DNA of 64,000 bases. Origin: Paenibacillus sp. FJAT-29882. GTDB lineage: Bacteria > Bacillota > Bacilli > Bacillales > DSM-1321. Below the pieces are notes generated by a model. That model did no database searches. It saw only the letters and a list, made by a program, of their open reading frames with translations, and was not told the origin of the DNA. Position numbers and translations under genes: made by a program. Below are positions 26,573-36,499 of the stretch, one piece after another. The DNA lies in assembly GCF_001510645.1 (NCBI RefSeq), contig NZ_LMVB01000006.1, forward strand, positions 1-64,000, read 5' to 3'. Within the stretch, counting starts at the first letter, position 1, and every line of letters begins with the position of its first letter.

Positions 26573-27415
26573 ATGAATTCGGAGATGAGGCTTCAAGCAC
26601 TATCAGAGTTTTTAAAAACGCGGCGCTCCAAAATCCATCCACATATGGTTGGATTGCCGATTGGTAAAAGAAGAAGAACGCCTGGCCTACGGAGGGAAGA
26701 GGTGGCTCAATTAGCTTCTGTAAGCACAACATGGTATACGTGGTTGGAGCAAGGGAGAGACATTAAAGTATCGACCTCCGTATTAGAGGCTATTTCTAAT
26801 GCCCTGCAATTAAAGCCTGATGAAAAAAAATATTTATTCGCTTTGGCTTTGGAAGAAGGGATCAATCACGAGCTCTCATTGGAAGAAGAAACCTTAATCA
26901 GCCCTTCATTAAATAAAATCTTACAGGAGCTCAAATACTGCCCGACGATTATTTCAGACAGGCATTGCCATATCATTGGCTGGAATCAAGCAGCCGCACA
27001 CGTATTTTTAGATTTTGATATGATTCCATTTGAAGAGAGAAATTTGATTCGATTATTATTTGCAAGAAAAGAATTTAAGAGTTTGGCAGTGAATTGGGAG
27101 CATTTTGCACAAGGTTTTCTTGCCATTTTTCGGACCTATTATGGACAATATTTTGCTGACAATTGGTATTCACAGTTCATTGAAGAAATGGAACAACGCT
27201 TTCCAGAGTTCCAAGAACTATGGAATCGAGGTGAAGTGAGCTCGGCTCCAGAAGTTTTAATTGAATTTCGTCATGCCAAAGCCGGTAAAATGGTATTTAG
27301 TCTCACTTCTTTACAAGTACAAGGAGATCTCGACTTAAGATGCAGTGTTTATACACCGGTTGATCACACTGGCACAGAAGAAAAATTAAAACGCTTAATT
27401 GAAAATAATCTATAA
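26573..27415 (+). CDS. XRE-family regulator with MmyB-like ligand-binding domain
   Basis: 280 residues, GGAG-led ATG. The N-terminal HTH has the hallmark RTPGLRREEVAQLASVSTTW then YTWLEQGRD (about 35-65). Residues 100-270 form the MmyB-like PAS-type domain (IISDRHCHIIGWNQAAAHVF; DWEHF-like segment NWEHFAQGFLA), which binds fatty acids in characterised members. It is transcribed away from the fabF gene across a 111-base region with a good TATAAT (near 26536). It therefore probably represses itself and fabF in response to an acyl ligand, which would make functional sense. Confidence 0.85.
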   Translation: MNSEMRLQALSEFLKTRRSKIHPHMVGLPIGKRRRTPGLRREEVAQLASVSTTWYTWLEQGRDIKVSTSVLEAISNALQLKPDEKKYLFALALEEGINHELSLEEETLISPSLNKILQELKYCPTIISDRHCHIIGWNQAAAHVFLDFDMIPFEERNLIRLLFARKEFKSLAVNWEHFAQGFLAIFRTYYGQYFADNWYSQFIEEMEQRFPEFQELWNRGEVSSAPEVLIEFRHAKAGKMVFSLTSLQVQGDLDLRCSVYTPVDHTGTEEKLKRLIENNL

Positions 27416-27446
27416 AAAACTAGATTCGTTGTTTGAATAGGAAAAA

Positions 27447-27479
27447 CAGCCAACGTGTCCTTTGACAGACAATTGGCTG
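27447..27479. terminator. Bidirectional terminator between convergent genes
   Basis: Stem CAGCCAA / TTGGCTG with additional inner pairing. It lies between the stop of the XRE gene and the stop of hyuB, which converge here. A-rich on the left and T-rich on the right. Confidence 0.6.
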
Positions 27480-27500
27480 CTTGCTTATCCCTTAAAAATC

Positions 27501-29300
27501 TTATTGAGTATAGACTGGCAAATCGCCTCGCGTGCTTCTCATTTCTTCTCGTCTTATTTCTGTAGCTCTAATATCAAGCTCCATATCAGAGATGACAACT
27601 CCATAATCTCTATAGGCTGTTTCAACTGAGACAATTTCATCTAATATATCTTCAAGCACTTGCTCTGCAGGTCGTTCAAGTGGATCTCCGTATCCTCCAG
27701 AAGATGGGACTAATATCTGCACCGATTCTCCAGCTTGGAAGCGATATCCGTTAAGTTTAGACGGAAGTTCCTCAGCTGTACGATCTGGATTTTTAATTAG
27801 ATTTGCGCTCGTTCCAGGAAGTCCACCGTTATACCCCCACGGTCGTACCGTATGTTTGTCCCCTTCCATCGTCATAAAGCCATCGGTTAAGAAGCGGTTC
27901 CACCTTACGATCCCTAGGCCACCTCGCCACTTTCCAGCTCCTCCTGTATCCTCGCGAAGTTCATATTGTTCACATACGAGAGGAACATGCATATCAAGAT
28001 CTTCAATTGGGTTATTCATCGTATTCCATGAGCTAAAATCTACAGCATCCATGCCATCTTTACCTGGTCGGCCACCATAAGACCCCTCATTGACTTCAAT
28101 ATACACCCAGTATTCATTGTTTTCATCCAGTCCCGCATACGAAGCAAATTGTATATTGGCTGAACTACCTGCACATGTCTGATTCGGGATAATCGGTGCT
28201 AGTGCTTTAATAATTAAGTCTGCTACTGTGTTTACTTGATTGGCACGGCTAAATAGAGCCGCCGGTTTAATCGGATTAAAAATACTTCCCTTACGTGCTG
28301 TAATTTTAATCGGGCGGAACGCTCCTTCATTCGCTGGAACATCTTCTTCCGTCATAAATGTATCTAAAAAGATGGAACGCAAGACACTATGAACACTTAC
28401 ACAAAGAGCGCCGGAATATGCTACATTAAAGGCCGTGGAAACTTGATCACTAGATTTAGAAACGTCTACTTCCAGTTCTTCTCCTTGTTTCGTCAGTTTC
28501 ACATGTACTTTAAGAGGTATATCTAGATGACGCCCATCATTATCCAACCAAGATTCTGCCTCATAGACACCATCGGGAATTTTGGCAATTTCTTTTCGCA
28601 TCATCCGCTCAGAGTAATTCATTAACTCTTCACAAGCTGAAAGCACTGTGTCCTTCCCGTACTTGTCCATCAATTCAATGAAACGTTTAACCCCTAATCG
28701 GCAGGCTGCAACTTGCGCTTCTAAATCTCCAATGACTTCATTTGGTGTCCGAACATTCTGACGAATAACTTCAATTAGGGTTTCATTCCGTACCCCTTTG
28801 TCATATAGTTTGACGCCATTTAAAATCAAGCCTTCAGCATACACATCCGGTACATCAACCATCAGCCCAGGCTGTGCCCCACCCATATCTAAATGATGGG
28901 CAGTTGCACCCGCATATCCGACCAATTCTCCTTTATAAAATATCGGTTGACATAAAGCAACATCTGGAGAATGAGAAGCTCCGGCATAAGGATCATTATT
29001 CCAAATAATATCGTCTGGATGCTGATTATCCCCCAGTTTTTCTTGGAAGCCTCGAATATACCCAGGTAAGCAACCTAATTGCATGGGGGTAGAATCCGCC
29101 TCAGCTAATGTATTACCAAAAACATCAAATACTCCTGCTCCAAGGTCCTCAGATTCGCGAATAAGCGATGAATAAGCCATCCGATACATAACATGTGCCA
29201 TTTCTTTTGCGATTGTCTTTAATGCTCCACCGATTACTTGCAAGGTCACAGGATCTATTTTATTTTGAATAACAGTAGAGCTCATGTGATTAATAGTCAT
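27501..29300 (-). CDS. hyuB: HyuB: hydantoinase/oxoprolinase-type subunit B
   Basis: 599 residues, GAGGT-led ATG six bases after hyuA, so translationally linked. Family hallmarks: DPVTLQVIGGALKTIAKEMA at the N-terminus, HSPDVALCQPIFYKGE, TAHHLDMGGAQPG (metal-binding His/Asp) and the GSYGGRPGKDGMD loop. With HyuA it forms an ATP-dependent amidohydrolase or carboxylase. Members open N-methylhydantoin to N-carbamoylsarcosine, or act on 5-oxoproline, caprolactam or ketones. With creatininase and creatinase nearby, N-methylhydantoin (the creatinine deamination product) is the favoured substrate, but no creatinine deaminase gene is seen here. Confidence 0.85.
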   Translation of the reverse strand: MTINHMSSTVIQNKIDPVTLQVIGGALKTIAKEMAHVMYRMAYSSLIRESEDLGAGVFDVFGNTLAEADSTPMQLGCLPGYIRGFQEKLGDNQHPDDIIWNNDPYAGASHSPDVALCQPIFYKGELVGYAGATAHHLDMGGAQPGLMVDVPDVYAEGLILNGVKLYDKGVRNETLIEVIRQNVRTPNEVIGDLEAQVAACRLGVKRFIELMDKYGKDTVLSACEELMNYSERMMRKEIAKIPDGVYEAESWLDNDGRHLDIPLKVHVKLTKQGEELEVDVSKSSDQVSTAFNVAYSGALCVSVHSVLRSIFLDTFMTEEDVPANEGAFRPIKITARKGSIFNPIKPAALFSRANQVNTVADLIIKALAPIIPNQTCAGSSANIQFASYAGLDENNEYWVYIEVNEGSYGGRPGKDGMDAVDFSSWNTMNNPIEDLDMHVPLVCEQYELREDTGGAGKWRGGLGIVRWNRFLTDGFMTMEGDKHTVRPWGYNGGLPGTSANLIKNPDRTAEELPSKLNGYRFQAGESVQILVPSSGGYGDPLERPAEQVLEDILDEIVSVETAYRDYGVVISDMELDIRATEIRREEMRSTRGDLPVYTQ

Positions 29301-29306
29301 ATCTAT

Positions 29307-31448
29307 TTACCTCACCTTCGAGAAATATTTTTCTACTGATTCTGCTGCGCCGCCCTGTGTCACTTTTGAAGCGACAAATAATGTGCCATTATCTGATACA
29401 GTCGCTTGCCAATGAGGTGGGATCGAAGTTGTCGTATCACGTTGGACAATGATTGCTGGTCCTTGAATTAAGTCATGTGCTAATAATTTACTTCGATCGT
29501 AACGAGGAGTTGAGAAACGTTTAATCTCTCCATTTACCTCATATACAGTTTCTCGCTCATACATAAAGGCAGCCTCTGGGTTGATTCGGTTACCACTTTC
29601 TAATTTCGGCAAAGTTAATGAAGGGGTTTTTCCAATTGCCACGATTCGTAATGTAATCAGCTCCACAACATTGTTCGGAAAATGATGACCATACTCTTCC
29701 TCATGTGATTCATCGAATCTTTGACGAATCGTCTCTATAGATTGATCAGTCAGTATCCCTTCTGGAATGGACGCACGTAATTCAAATCCTTGTCCAGCAT
29801 AGCGGCACTCGGCAATGCGCTCGATCAGAATATCATCAGGCTTAATGCCATCTTTAATCAATTGAGTATAAGCCTGTTCCTCAAGATCCTGTAAATCTGC
29901 ATTCATCGAGTCGATTGTTTCATCTGTTATATTGTCAAGACGACTAATATTCGATTTAATAAAGTCGTATTTAATGTCACCTACTAAGAGACCTGTTGCT
30001 GCACTAATCCCTGGATAATTCGGAACAATAACAAGATTGCACCCTATCGTTTCCGCCAAATCAACAGAATGAAGTGGTCCAGCACCACCTGCTGCAAATA
30101 AAGCAAATTCACGTGGATCGATTCCTTTACTTACAGATTTTGCACGGATGCTAAGCGCCATAAAGTTGTTAATAATCTTCAAGATACCAAGAGCCGCCTC
30201 TTCCGCTGACATGTTGAGCTTAGGACAAAGCTTCTCCTCAACCGCTTTAAAGCTCAATTCAGGATGTAGTTGAAGATCTCCTCCTAGAAACTGCTCCGGA
30301 TCAAGTCGTCCAAGAATTACATTGGCATCTGTCACACAAGGATTTTCTCCTCCTTGTCCATAACAAGCTGGTCCAGGATGAGCACCCGCACTCTTCGGCC
30401 CTACCCTAAATGCACCGCCAGCATCGATATAAGCAATTGAACCGCCACCAGCACCAATCACTTCCACATCAATCATCGGAACCAATACAGGATAGCCGTT
30501 TACCTCGGCATCACGTGGATTGATAATTTTCGGCGTATTATTTGGAATAACAGAAATATCCGCTGACGTTCCGCCAATATCAACACTAATTAAATTAGGA
30601 ACACCTTCCAACTCTCCCCACCAAGCAGTAGCTAAAACAGCCCCCGATGGTCCAGATTTTAACAAAGTGACTGGCTTTTCTGTCACCATTTCACTAGTGG
30701 CCATTCCACCAGAAGATTGCATAATATGAAGATCTCCTTTAACTCCAGCCTCGTCTAAAGCACTAGATAAGTGACTTAAGTATCGGCTGACGCGCGGCGC
30801 TACGTAGGCATTCATTGCTGCTGTACTAAATCTTTCATACTCTCGCATTTGAGGGGCAATTTCACTAGAGGTAAAACATTGCACTTCCGGCCACATTTCT
30901 TTTACGATTTCCTTTGCCCGCTGTTCGTGTTCATCATTTAAAAAGGAAAAGAGGAATGATACAACAATAATATCCACTTCAGATTTTTTGAGTCTTTCAA
31001 CCGCTTGACGAACTTCTTCTTCATTCATCGGTACTTTTACTCGACCGTCTGGAGCTTGCAGCTTTTCAGTAATAGGAATACGGTTTCGGCGTAATACTAG
31101 TGGGTTTGCTTGCCAAGGGAGATCTTGCTGGATGGAGAAATTCTCTGTCTTTTTATGTCGCGCAATATGCAAAATGTCCCGATAGTTCTTCGTCGTTAAC
31201 ATCCCAACTACAGCTCCATTACGTTCAATGGTAATATTCGTAGCGACTGTTGTGCCATGAAGCACATAATCGATATCTGTCATAGGAACATTAGCATTTT
31301 TACACAGTTTTTGGATACCATTAATCACGCCTATCGACTGATCCTCAAGTGTACTTGGAACCTTGTGTACGTGAATTTGATTCGTTAATTCATCCACAAG
31401 TATTAAATCAGTAAATGTACCACCAACGTCAACGCCTATTCGAACCAT
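29307..31448 (-). CDS. hyuA: HyuA: hydantoinase/oxoprolinase-type subunit A (ATP-binding)
   Basis: 713 residues, GGAG-led ATG. ASKHA-fold ATP-binding subunit: VRIGVDVGGTFTDLIL (residues 2-17), LHGTTVATNITIERNG (about 65), SVDIGGTSADISVI (about 290) and FAAGGAGPLHSVDLAE (about 455). It phosphorylates the amide carbonyl so that subunit B can hydrolyse it. It lies 6 bases upstream of hyuB, and the NCS1 hydantoin/allantoin-like permease is encoded upstream on the same strand. The interval 31449-31838 has a weak cre-like core AAAGCGCTTT near 31488 and no gene. Confidence 0.87.
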   Translation of the reverse strand: MVRIGVDVGGTFTDLILVDELTNQIHVHKVPSTLEDQSIGVINGIQKLCKNANVPMTDIDYVLHGTTVATNITIERNGAVVGMLTTKNYRDILHIARHKKTENFSIQQDLPWQANPLVLRRNRIPITEKLQAPDGRVKVPMNEEEVRQAVERLKKSEVDIIVVSFLFSFLNDEHEQRAKEIVKEMWPEVQCFTSSEIAPQMREYERFSTAAMNAYVAPRVSRYLSHLSSALDEAGVKGDLHIMQSSGGMATSEMVTEKPVTLLKSGPSGAVLATAWWGELEGVPNLISVDIGGTSADISVIPNNTPKIINPRDAEVNGYPVLVPMIDVEVIGAGGGSIAYIDAGGAFRVGPKSAGAHPGPACYGQGGENPCVTDANVILGRLDPEQFLGGDLQLHPELSFKAVEEKLCPKLNMSAEEAALGILKIINNFMALSIRAKSVSKGIDPREFALFAAGGAGPLHSVDLAETIGCNLVIVPNYPGISAATGLLVGDIKYDFIKSNISRLDNITDETIDSMNADLQDLEEQAYTQLIKDGIKPDDILIERIAECRYAGQGFELRASIPEGILTDQSIETIRQRFDESHEEEYGHHFPNNVVELITLRIVAIGKTPSLTLPKLESGNRINPEAAFMYERETVYEVNGEIKRFSTPRYDRSKLLAHDLIQGPAIIVQRDTTTSIPPHWQATVSDNGTLFVASKVTQGGAAESVEKYFSKVR

Positions 31449-31838
31449 GCGACCAGCTCCTTTTCTTTGTTACTTCATCAGAATTATAAAGCGCTTTTAC
31501 CTTTTTCTATGAAACAATCTCTCGAATACAGTAAGCTGTTTACAAAAATGTTGAATATTTAGATCTAATTTTTGTATTGTACTTATTGTCAGGATTCTTT
31601 CAATCCCTGGACCAATACTCGCAGATCCTCCCCCTAGACATAGTACATAGTCATCTTAGTTTCAAAATCTAGCGCTCATCATGTAGACAAGATGCTTATA
31701 CTTGAGTTCGATTTTACAAGAATTCACCAATTCTTTGTGCATAGATACATCCTATCTTATTACCAATTTATTATATACCGAATTTTCAATAAATTGTAAT
31801 TGCACATATCTATATCATTTATGCAACAATCGGCTCTA

Positions 31839-33335
31839 TCAATTTCCCGTTTTCATATTTCCTTTCGTCATGTCTTCCAATTGATTGTCTTCTCCCTGAT
31901 TATTGACAGGAGGGTGCAAACGCATAAAACCGATATAAACGAAAAAGGAAAGAATGACTCCTAAAAACCATGAGATATCATACAGTCCTTTTAATGAAGG
32001 AACAAATGCCCCTATTAAAGCGACTGTTGCCCCAAACCCCGTCGCTACAAATGCTCTATAATTATACCCTTTCCAGTACGTGTACTCCCCTTTTAAAGAA
32101 TAGATATCGTTTATATTAAGCTTTCTTTTACGAATCATATAATAGTCGGCAATCATTACACCGGCTACTGGACCAAGCGCTCCTCCAATTAAGTGAAGAA
32201 GAGTGAAGATTGCATCAGCATTCTCCATCAATTTCCACGGCACTGTAAATAGAGCTGCCGCCATCGTTATATAAAAGCCCGTTTTAAAGCTAATCCACTT
32301 CGGAAATAAGTTCGCTAAATCATAAGCAGGTGAAACCAGATTCGCAATAACATTCACTGTTATTGTAGCTACTGAAAGAATAAGAGCTGCGATTGCAATA
32401 ACAATCGGTCTATCGAATTGTTGGAGAGTAACGATGATATCTCCAATCGGGTTACCAAAAGCGATTGTCGTTGCAGATGTTGCTGCAACTGTAACAACTG
32501 TAAATATAGTAAACGTAACTGGCAACCCATATAACTGGCCTTTTATTTGATCTTTCTGAGATCTAGCAAATCGAGTAAAGTCCGGTATATTCAATATTAA
32601 CGTTGACCAAATTCCGATTATACCTGCTACTGCACTGATAAATGGAAAGAATAATTCTCCAAACGTCTCATATTTTCCAGTTTGAGTAATGATTGGTTGA
32701 ATTCCGCCTGCCGTATCAATTGCCCACCAGAGCAAGCCGATTAATACGATATACACTAACGGTCCGGTGAACGCTTGAAATTTCTTGAGGGACTCCATTC
32801 CCCTCTTTAAAACTAAAAAGTGCATGGACCAAAATAATACAAAGGAAAGTAAACCTGGTAGCCCAATCCCTAAAAATGTCCAGTCCCCACCAAGTAAAGC
32901 AAAACCTGGCCAAAGCAGTGTAATGGCGATATTAAACGCCGCACTTCCTGCATACGCTTGAATCCCTAACCATACGATTGCAATGATTCCACGTAATATC
33001 GCTGGAACATTTGCCCCTCTGATTCCATAAGAAGTTCGCACGAGGACTGGAAATGGTATTCCATATTTAGCCCCCGCATGACCGTTAAGAGATAAAGCAC
33101 TATACAGGATCAGCGAGGCAATACCTATGATCAGGATCACCTGTAATGGAGAAAATCCTAAAACAACTAATCCTCCTATTGTTGCATATGTGGGAATATT
33201 ATTAATAACCCCCATCCACATCGTGGCAAAGTTTTGTGTTTTCCAAGTTCGCTCCTCCGTTCGTACCGGTAACAAATCATCGTTACTAAGAGAATTTACC
33301 GTCTCTTCTTGAAAATTAGGTTGGTTCACAGCCAT
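31839..33335 (-). CDS. NCS1 permease of the hydantoin/allantoin type
   Basis: 498 residues, GGAGTATT-led ATG. It has about 12 membrane segments. It is of the Mhp1/PucI branch: NFATMWMGVINNIPTYATIG in helix 1, RTSYGIRGANVPAILRGIIA in the helix 3 region (allantoin/hydantoin carriers), and NIPDFTRFARSQ. The C-terminal GYNYRAFVATGFGA is typical. Mhp1 imports benzyl-hydantoin, PucI imports allantoin. Next to HyuAB it most likely carries a hydantoin such as N-methylhydantoin. A weak cre-like core AAGCGCTTACA lies about 65 bases upstream (33403). Confidence 0.88.
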   Translation of the reverse strand: MAVNQPNFQEETVNSLSNDDLLPVRTEERTWKTQNFATMWMGVINNIPTYATIGGLVVLGFSPLQVILIIGIASLILYSALSLNGHAGAKYGIPFPVLVRTSYGIRGANVPAILRGIIAIVWLGIQAYAGSAAFNIAITLLWPGFALLGGDWTFLGIGLPGLLSFVLFWSMHFLVLKRGMESLKKFQAFTGPLVYIVLIGLLWWAIDTAGGIQPIITQTGKYETFGELFFPFISAVAGIIGIWSTLILNIPDFTRFARSQKDQIKGQLYGLPVTFTIFTVVTVAATSATTIAFGNPIGDIIVTLQQFDRPIVIAIAALILSVATITVNVIANLVSPAYDLANLFPKWISFKTGFYITMAAALFTVPWKLMENADAIFTLLHLIGGALGPVAGVMIADYYMIRKRKLNINDIYSLKGEYTYWKGYNYRAFVATGFGATVALIGAFVPSLKGLYDISWFLGVILSFFVYIGFMRLHPPVNNQGEDNQLEDMTKGNMKTGN

Positions 33336-33657
33336 ATTCCTAATACTCCTTTAAATTTTATATGGTTCATGGAACAGGTCTTACAAAAGTCCCCCTTAAT
33401 ATTAAGCGCTTACAAATAAAGCGGAAATCTTAAGTTTACATATAGGAGTTTGTGTGATTCCTACTTTCCGAAGAGAGGGGATGGACTACACATTTTGTTC
33501 TTTTTAGCTTTTGTTAACTTGAGTATTGATTTTGTTTTAGGGGACGTCTGCAAGCTCTCGCATTTTCGCAGAAGTCTTCGTATCTTCCAGTTCAATCAAT
33601 GATGCTTTCACAAAACTTATTCTTTAGTAACTTAACGCGTCTATTTTATAAAAAATA

Positions 33658-33700
33658 ACTTCACTCCTTGAATATCATCGTCCCCATTTTGGAGTGAAGT
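33658..33700 (-). terminator. Terminator of the M20 hydrolase gene
   Basis: Perfect 10-bp stem ACTTCACTCC / GGAGTGAAGT with a 23-base loop, followed on the minus strand by TATTTTTTATAAAA. It lies 44 bases beyond the stop. 33336-33657 is otherwise the upstream region of the NCS1 gene with no coding sequence seen. Confidence 0.75.
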
Positions 33701-33743
33701 CTTATCTCGGGGATAACTGGATCAAACTATTGCGTCTCTACGT

Positions 33744-35084
33744 TTACTTTGTGACCTCTTCATAGCCACTCCATTCTAAAATGTTTAAAACATTCGTTTC
33801 AACACAATCTAACCAATCTTGGATATTTACCCACTCATCTGCTCCATGCAGGTTGCCGCCTTTTGGTCCATAAATAATTGCTGGCATATCCATATAAATA
33901 AGCGGGAAGCGGATATCACTGAATGTAGGCATTCCATAAATTTCCGTTGTTCTACCAACAACTTCATCAATATTTGACTTAACCATTTGCACAAATGGAT
34001 GGTCTGGACTGATCTCCGCTGGGCTTGTATGCCATTCATAAGAAATTTCCGGCGGGTTTTTAGATAACCATTCATCATTAGCCGCAACTTCCTTAATTGC
34101 GTGTTCAATCTGTGCTTTCACTTCTTCAAGTGTTTCATTTGGCGGGTAGCCAATTGTTCCAGTTAATTCACATTCAGCCGGAACTTTATATGCCCATTCA
34201 CCAGCATTAATCATTGCAGGTGTTAAATTACTTGAACGGACTTGCATATCTGAAGCGGCGAAATAACGTTCAAACGGAGCATAGCTGACAGTTTCTACGC
34301 GTTTATTGTCCAGTTCAACTAAAGCGTCATATATTTTCATTGCTTTGCCGATTGCATTCACACCAACTTGTCCGTTTAAGTTATGAGCGGCCACACCTGT
34401 CACTCTTACTTTAAAAATCAATCCGCCTGCACAAGCAATTTGTGGACCTGCACCAGTTGTTAATGGATGCGGATAAATACATGCATCTGCTTTAAAGTTC
34501 TGTTCTTCAAGGTATTGAACCATTGCAACAGCTCCGCCGGCTCCGCCTACCTCTTCATCAACAACGGAAATGGTTGTAATATTTCCTTTTGGCTTTAGAC
34601 CCATATTTTTAATAACCTGCAGTGCAAAAAGGATAGAACCGTATCCGCCTTTATTATCAGCTGTTCCTCTTCCGTACATAAGTCCATTTTCAATTACACC
34701 TTCAGTTGGCGGGTAATTCCAGTGGATCTCATCCCCAACCGGTACCGTATCAACATGTGTAAAAAGTAAAAGTGACCGTGCATCTTCTGATCCATGCCAT
34801 TTCCCAACAACATTCGGACGATTCTTAAAGCCCACTTTACGTTCTACTTCTGACTCTGTATATTCTGGATGCTGTCTTACTTTCACTGGATCCGCTTCAA
34901 ATGTATCTACTTCAAGACCAAGGTCTAACATAACATTTTTAATATGTTCTTGAACCGGCCCTTCATAACCAGTTTCACTTGGGATTTGGATTAATTTTTG
35001 GAGCCCCTTAATTAACTCTTCACGGTTTTCTTTCATGTAATCGCTTACCTTTTCACGTACTCCATTTGACAATAAAACTTCCAT
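33744..35084 (-). CDS. M20-family metallo-amidohydrolase/peptidase (ArgE/DapE-like)
   Basis: 446 residues from ATG at 35084 (AGGAG eight bases upstream). The zinc residues of M20 are present: HVDTVPVGD, YGRGTADNKGG, the catalytic VVDEEVGG, and a C-terminal histidine in GGNLHGADEWV. The dimerisation domain is about 190-310. The family removes acyl or carbamoyl groups from amino acids. Encoded next to the hydantoin permease and HyuAB and divergent from a LysR regulator, it could hydrolyse N-carbamoylsarcosine or a related N-carbamoyl or N-acyl compound. That is inference; the sequence is closer to ArgE/DapE than to typical N-carbamoylases. Confidence 0.8.
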   Translation of the reverse strand: MEVLLSNGVREKVSDYMKENREELIKGLQKLIQIPSETGYEGPVQEHIKNVMLDLGLEVDTFEADPVKVRQHPEYTESEVERKVGFKNRPNVVGKWHGSEDARSLLLFTHVDTVPVGDEIHWNYPPTEGVIENGLMYGRGTADNKGGYGSILFALQVIKNMGLKPKGNITTISVVDEEVGGAGGAVAMVQYLEEQNFKADACIYPHPLTTGAGPQIACAGGLIFKVRVTGVAAHNLNGQVGVNAIGKAMKIYDALVELDNKRVETVSYAPFERYFAASDMQVRSSNLTPAMINAGEWAYKVPAECELTGTIGYPPNETLEEVKAQIEHAIKEVAANDEWLSKNPPEISYEWHTSPAEISPDHPFVQMVKSNIDEVVGRTTEIYGMPTFSDIRFPLIYMDMPAIIYGPKGGNLHGADEWVNIQDWLDCVETNVLNILEWSGYEEVTK

Positions 35085-35220
35085 TTCCAACACTCCTAAA
35101 TTTTTGATTGGTGTTTTTTAACTGCTCATAATTTTTTTGGTTTACTAGATTCATCCCTGCTTGAAAGAGCGAGTTTTTTGGTTTAGAGCTGAAATCCCCC
35201 CTGTTTTTTGTCTCATACAT

Positions 35221-35245
35221 GATTTATAAAATGAAAATATAAATC
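35221..35245. promoter_or_regulatory. Candidate LysR operator between the M20 and lysR genes
   Basis: Perfect dyad GATTTATA - 9 bases - TATAAATC, containing a T-N11-A core, in the 295-base divergent region. The position (137 bases before the M20 start, 135 before the LysR start) is suitable for both promoters. Confidence 0.55.
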
Positions 35246-35379
35246 TAGCAATGACCACCTATCAAAGTATTCACATTTTTCTAAATATTTGATAAAATAA
35301 ACATACTATAACTACCCATTTTTTTCTAATACATCTTTGTTTACTAGTTAATACTTTTTAAATATGAAGAGGTGGCTAC

Positions 35380-36264
35380 ATGGAACTACGTCATTTAAAA
35401 TACTTTATTGCAGTTGCAGAGGAGCTTCATTTTGGTCGAGCTGCCCAACGTTTACAAATGGCACAACCACCTTTAAGCCAACAAATTAAGCAATTGGAAA
35501 ACGAGTTAGATCTGCTTTTATTTTCCAGAACGAAGCAGCGCGTGGAATTAACGTCAGCTGGTGAAGTTTTTTTAAAGAGAGCCTATGAAATTCTAAACCG
35601 TGTACACTTGGCCTGTGAAGAGGCAAGTAGTATAGCTCGAGGGGAATCTGGTCAATTAATATTAGCCTTTACTGGATCCATCGCGTTTGAACTCCTTCCT
35701 CTATTACTCCGAAGGTTTCAAGAACAATACCCAAATATCAATATCGTCCTACGACAATTGTCATCAACTGAACAAATGAAAGCACTTCACGACAGCTCCA
35801 TTCATATCGGCTTATTGAATCTCCCGATTGAAAATGGATCGTTTCATGTAGAAATGCTACGGGAAGAACCATTTATTGTTGCGTTACCTAAAACACATCG
35901 ATTAGCAGTTAAAACAGAGCCTATCGATGTCTCTCTCCTCGCTAACGAACAGTTCATCATGACACCTAGAAAAGCCGGAGAAAGCTATTATGATGCGATC
36001 ATTAGCCTTTGTCAGCATGCCGGCTTTAGTCCTAAAAAGACCCAAGAAGCACTAGAGTTACATACGGCATTATCGTTTGTTGCTTCCGGAATCGGTATTG
36101 CTTTACTTCCGTCTTCCATTCAATTTGTAAAAAACGATGATATTGTCTACTTACAACTCAAAAAAAGTTATACAACATGCAAAATTGGCGCAGCCTGGAG
36201 CAAGAAAGAAACCTCTCCAGTTGTTCACTCCTTTATTTCCTTTTTGCATGAAGCTACCATTTAA
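35380..36264 (+). CDS. LysR-family transcriptional regulator
   Basis: 294 residues, GAGGTG-led ATG. The N-terminal HTH is classic: MELRHLKYFIAVAEELHFGR then AAQRLQMAQPPLSQQIKQLE, of the BenM/CatM/AlsR-like branch. The C-terminal periplasmic-binding-protein-like effector domain spans about 90-294. It is divergent from the M20 hydrolase, with a LysR-type dyad between. It probably activates the hydrolase and perhaps the permease/HyuAB genes in response to a pathway intermediate. The effector cannot be inferred from sequence. Confidence 0.87.
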   Translation: MELRHLKYFIAVAEELHFGRAAQRLQMAQPPLSQQIKQLENELDLLLFSRTKQRVELTSAGEVFLKRAYEILNRVHLACEEASSIARGESGQLILAFTGSIAFELLPLLLRRFQEQYPNINIVLRQLSSTEQMKALHDSSIHIGLLNLPIENGSFHVEMLREEPFIVALPKTHRLAVKTEPIDVSLLANEQFIMTPRKAGESYYDAIISLCQHAGFSPKKTQEALELHTALSFVASGIGIALLPSSIQFVKNDDIVYLQLKKSYTTCKIGAAWSKKETSPVVHSFISFLHEATI

Positions 36265-36416
36265 CTCTATTGAAAATGAAAAAGTGGAGAAAGTTTAATA
36301 TTTCGAATTTCTTTGCATATTCATTGTAAACGGAGAAATTAGAAGATTTAACGTGAGGATTAATCAAAATGGCATGGTTTAAGCCTTAAATCCTTTATCA
36401 GACTTATTTGAAAAGA

Positions 36417-36474
36417 AAACTCCTCTCCCCCTATCATTTCTTATTGCCTTTCTTAGATGGAGGAAGAGGGGTTT
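36417..36474. terminator. Terminator region between convergent lysR and lpd
   Basis: Stem AAAACTCCTCTCCC / GGAAGAGGGGTTT (mismatches) with a long loop between two genes that converge. It ends 26 bases before the lpd stop. Confidence 0.5.
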
Positions 36475-36499
36475 ACGGCTATTCTATTCATCCACTGTC

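Noticed and set aside
27501..31448. 5-oxoprolinase or acetone carboxylase as first choice for HyuAB
   Set aside because: Not excluded by sequence, but the neighbouring hydantoin-type permease and creatinine genes make a hydantoinase more likely.
31487..33416. cre sites at 31488 and 33403
   Set aside because: Two or more mismatches to the consensus; mentioned only within gene entries.
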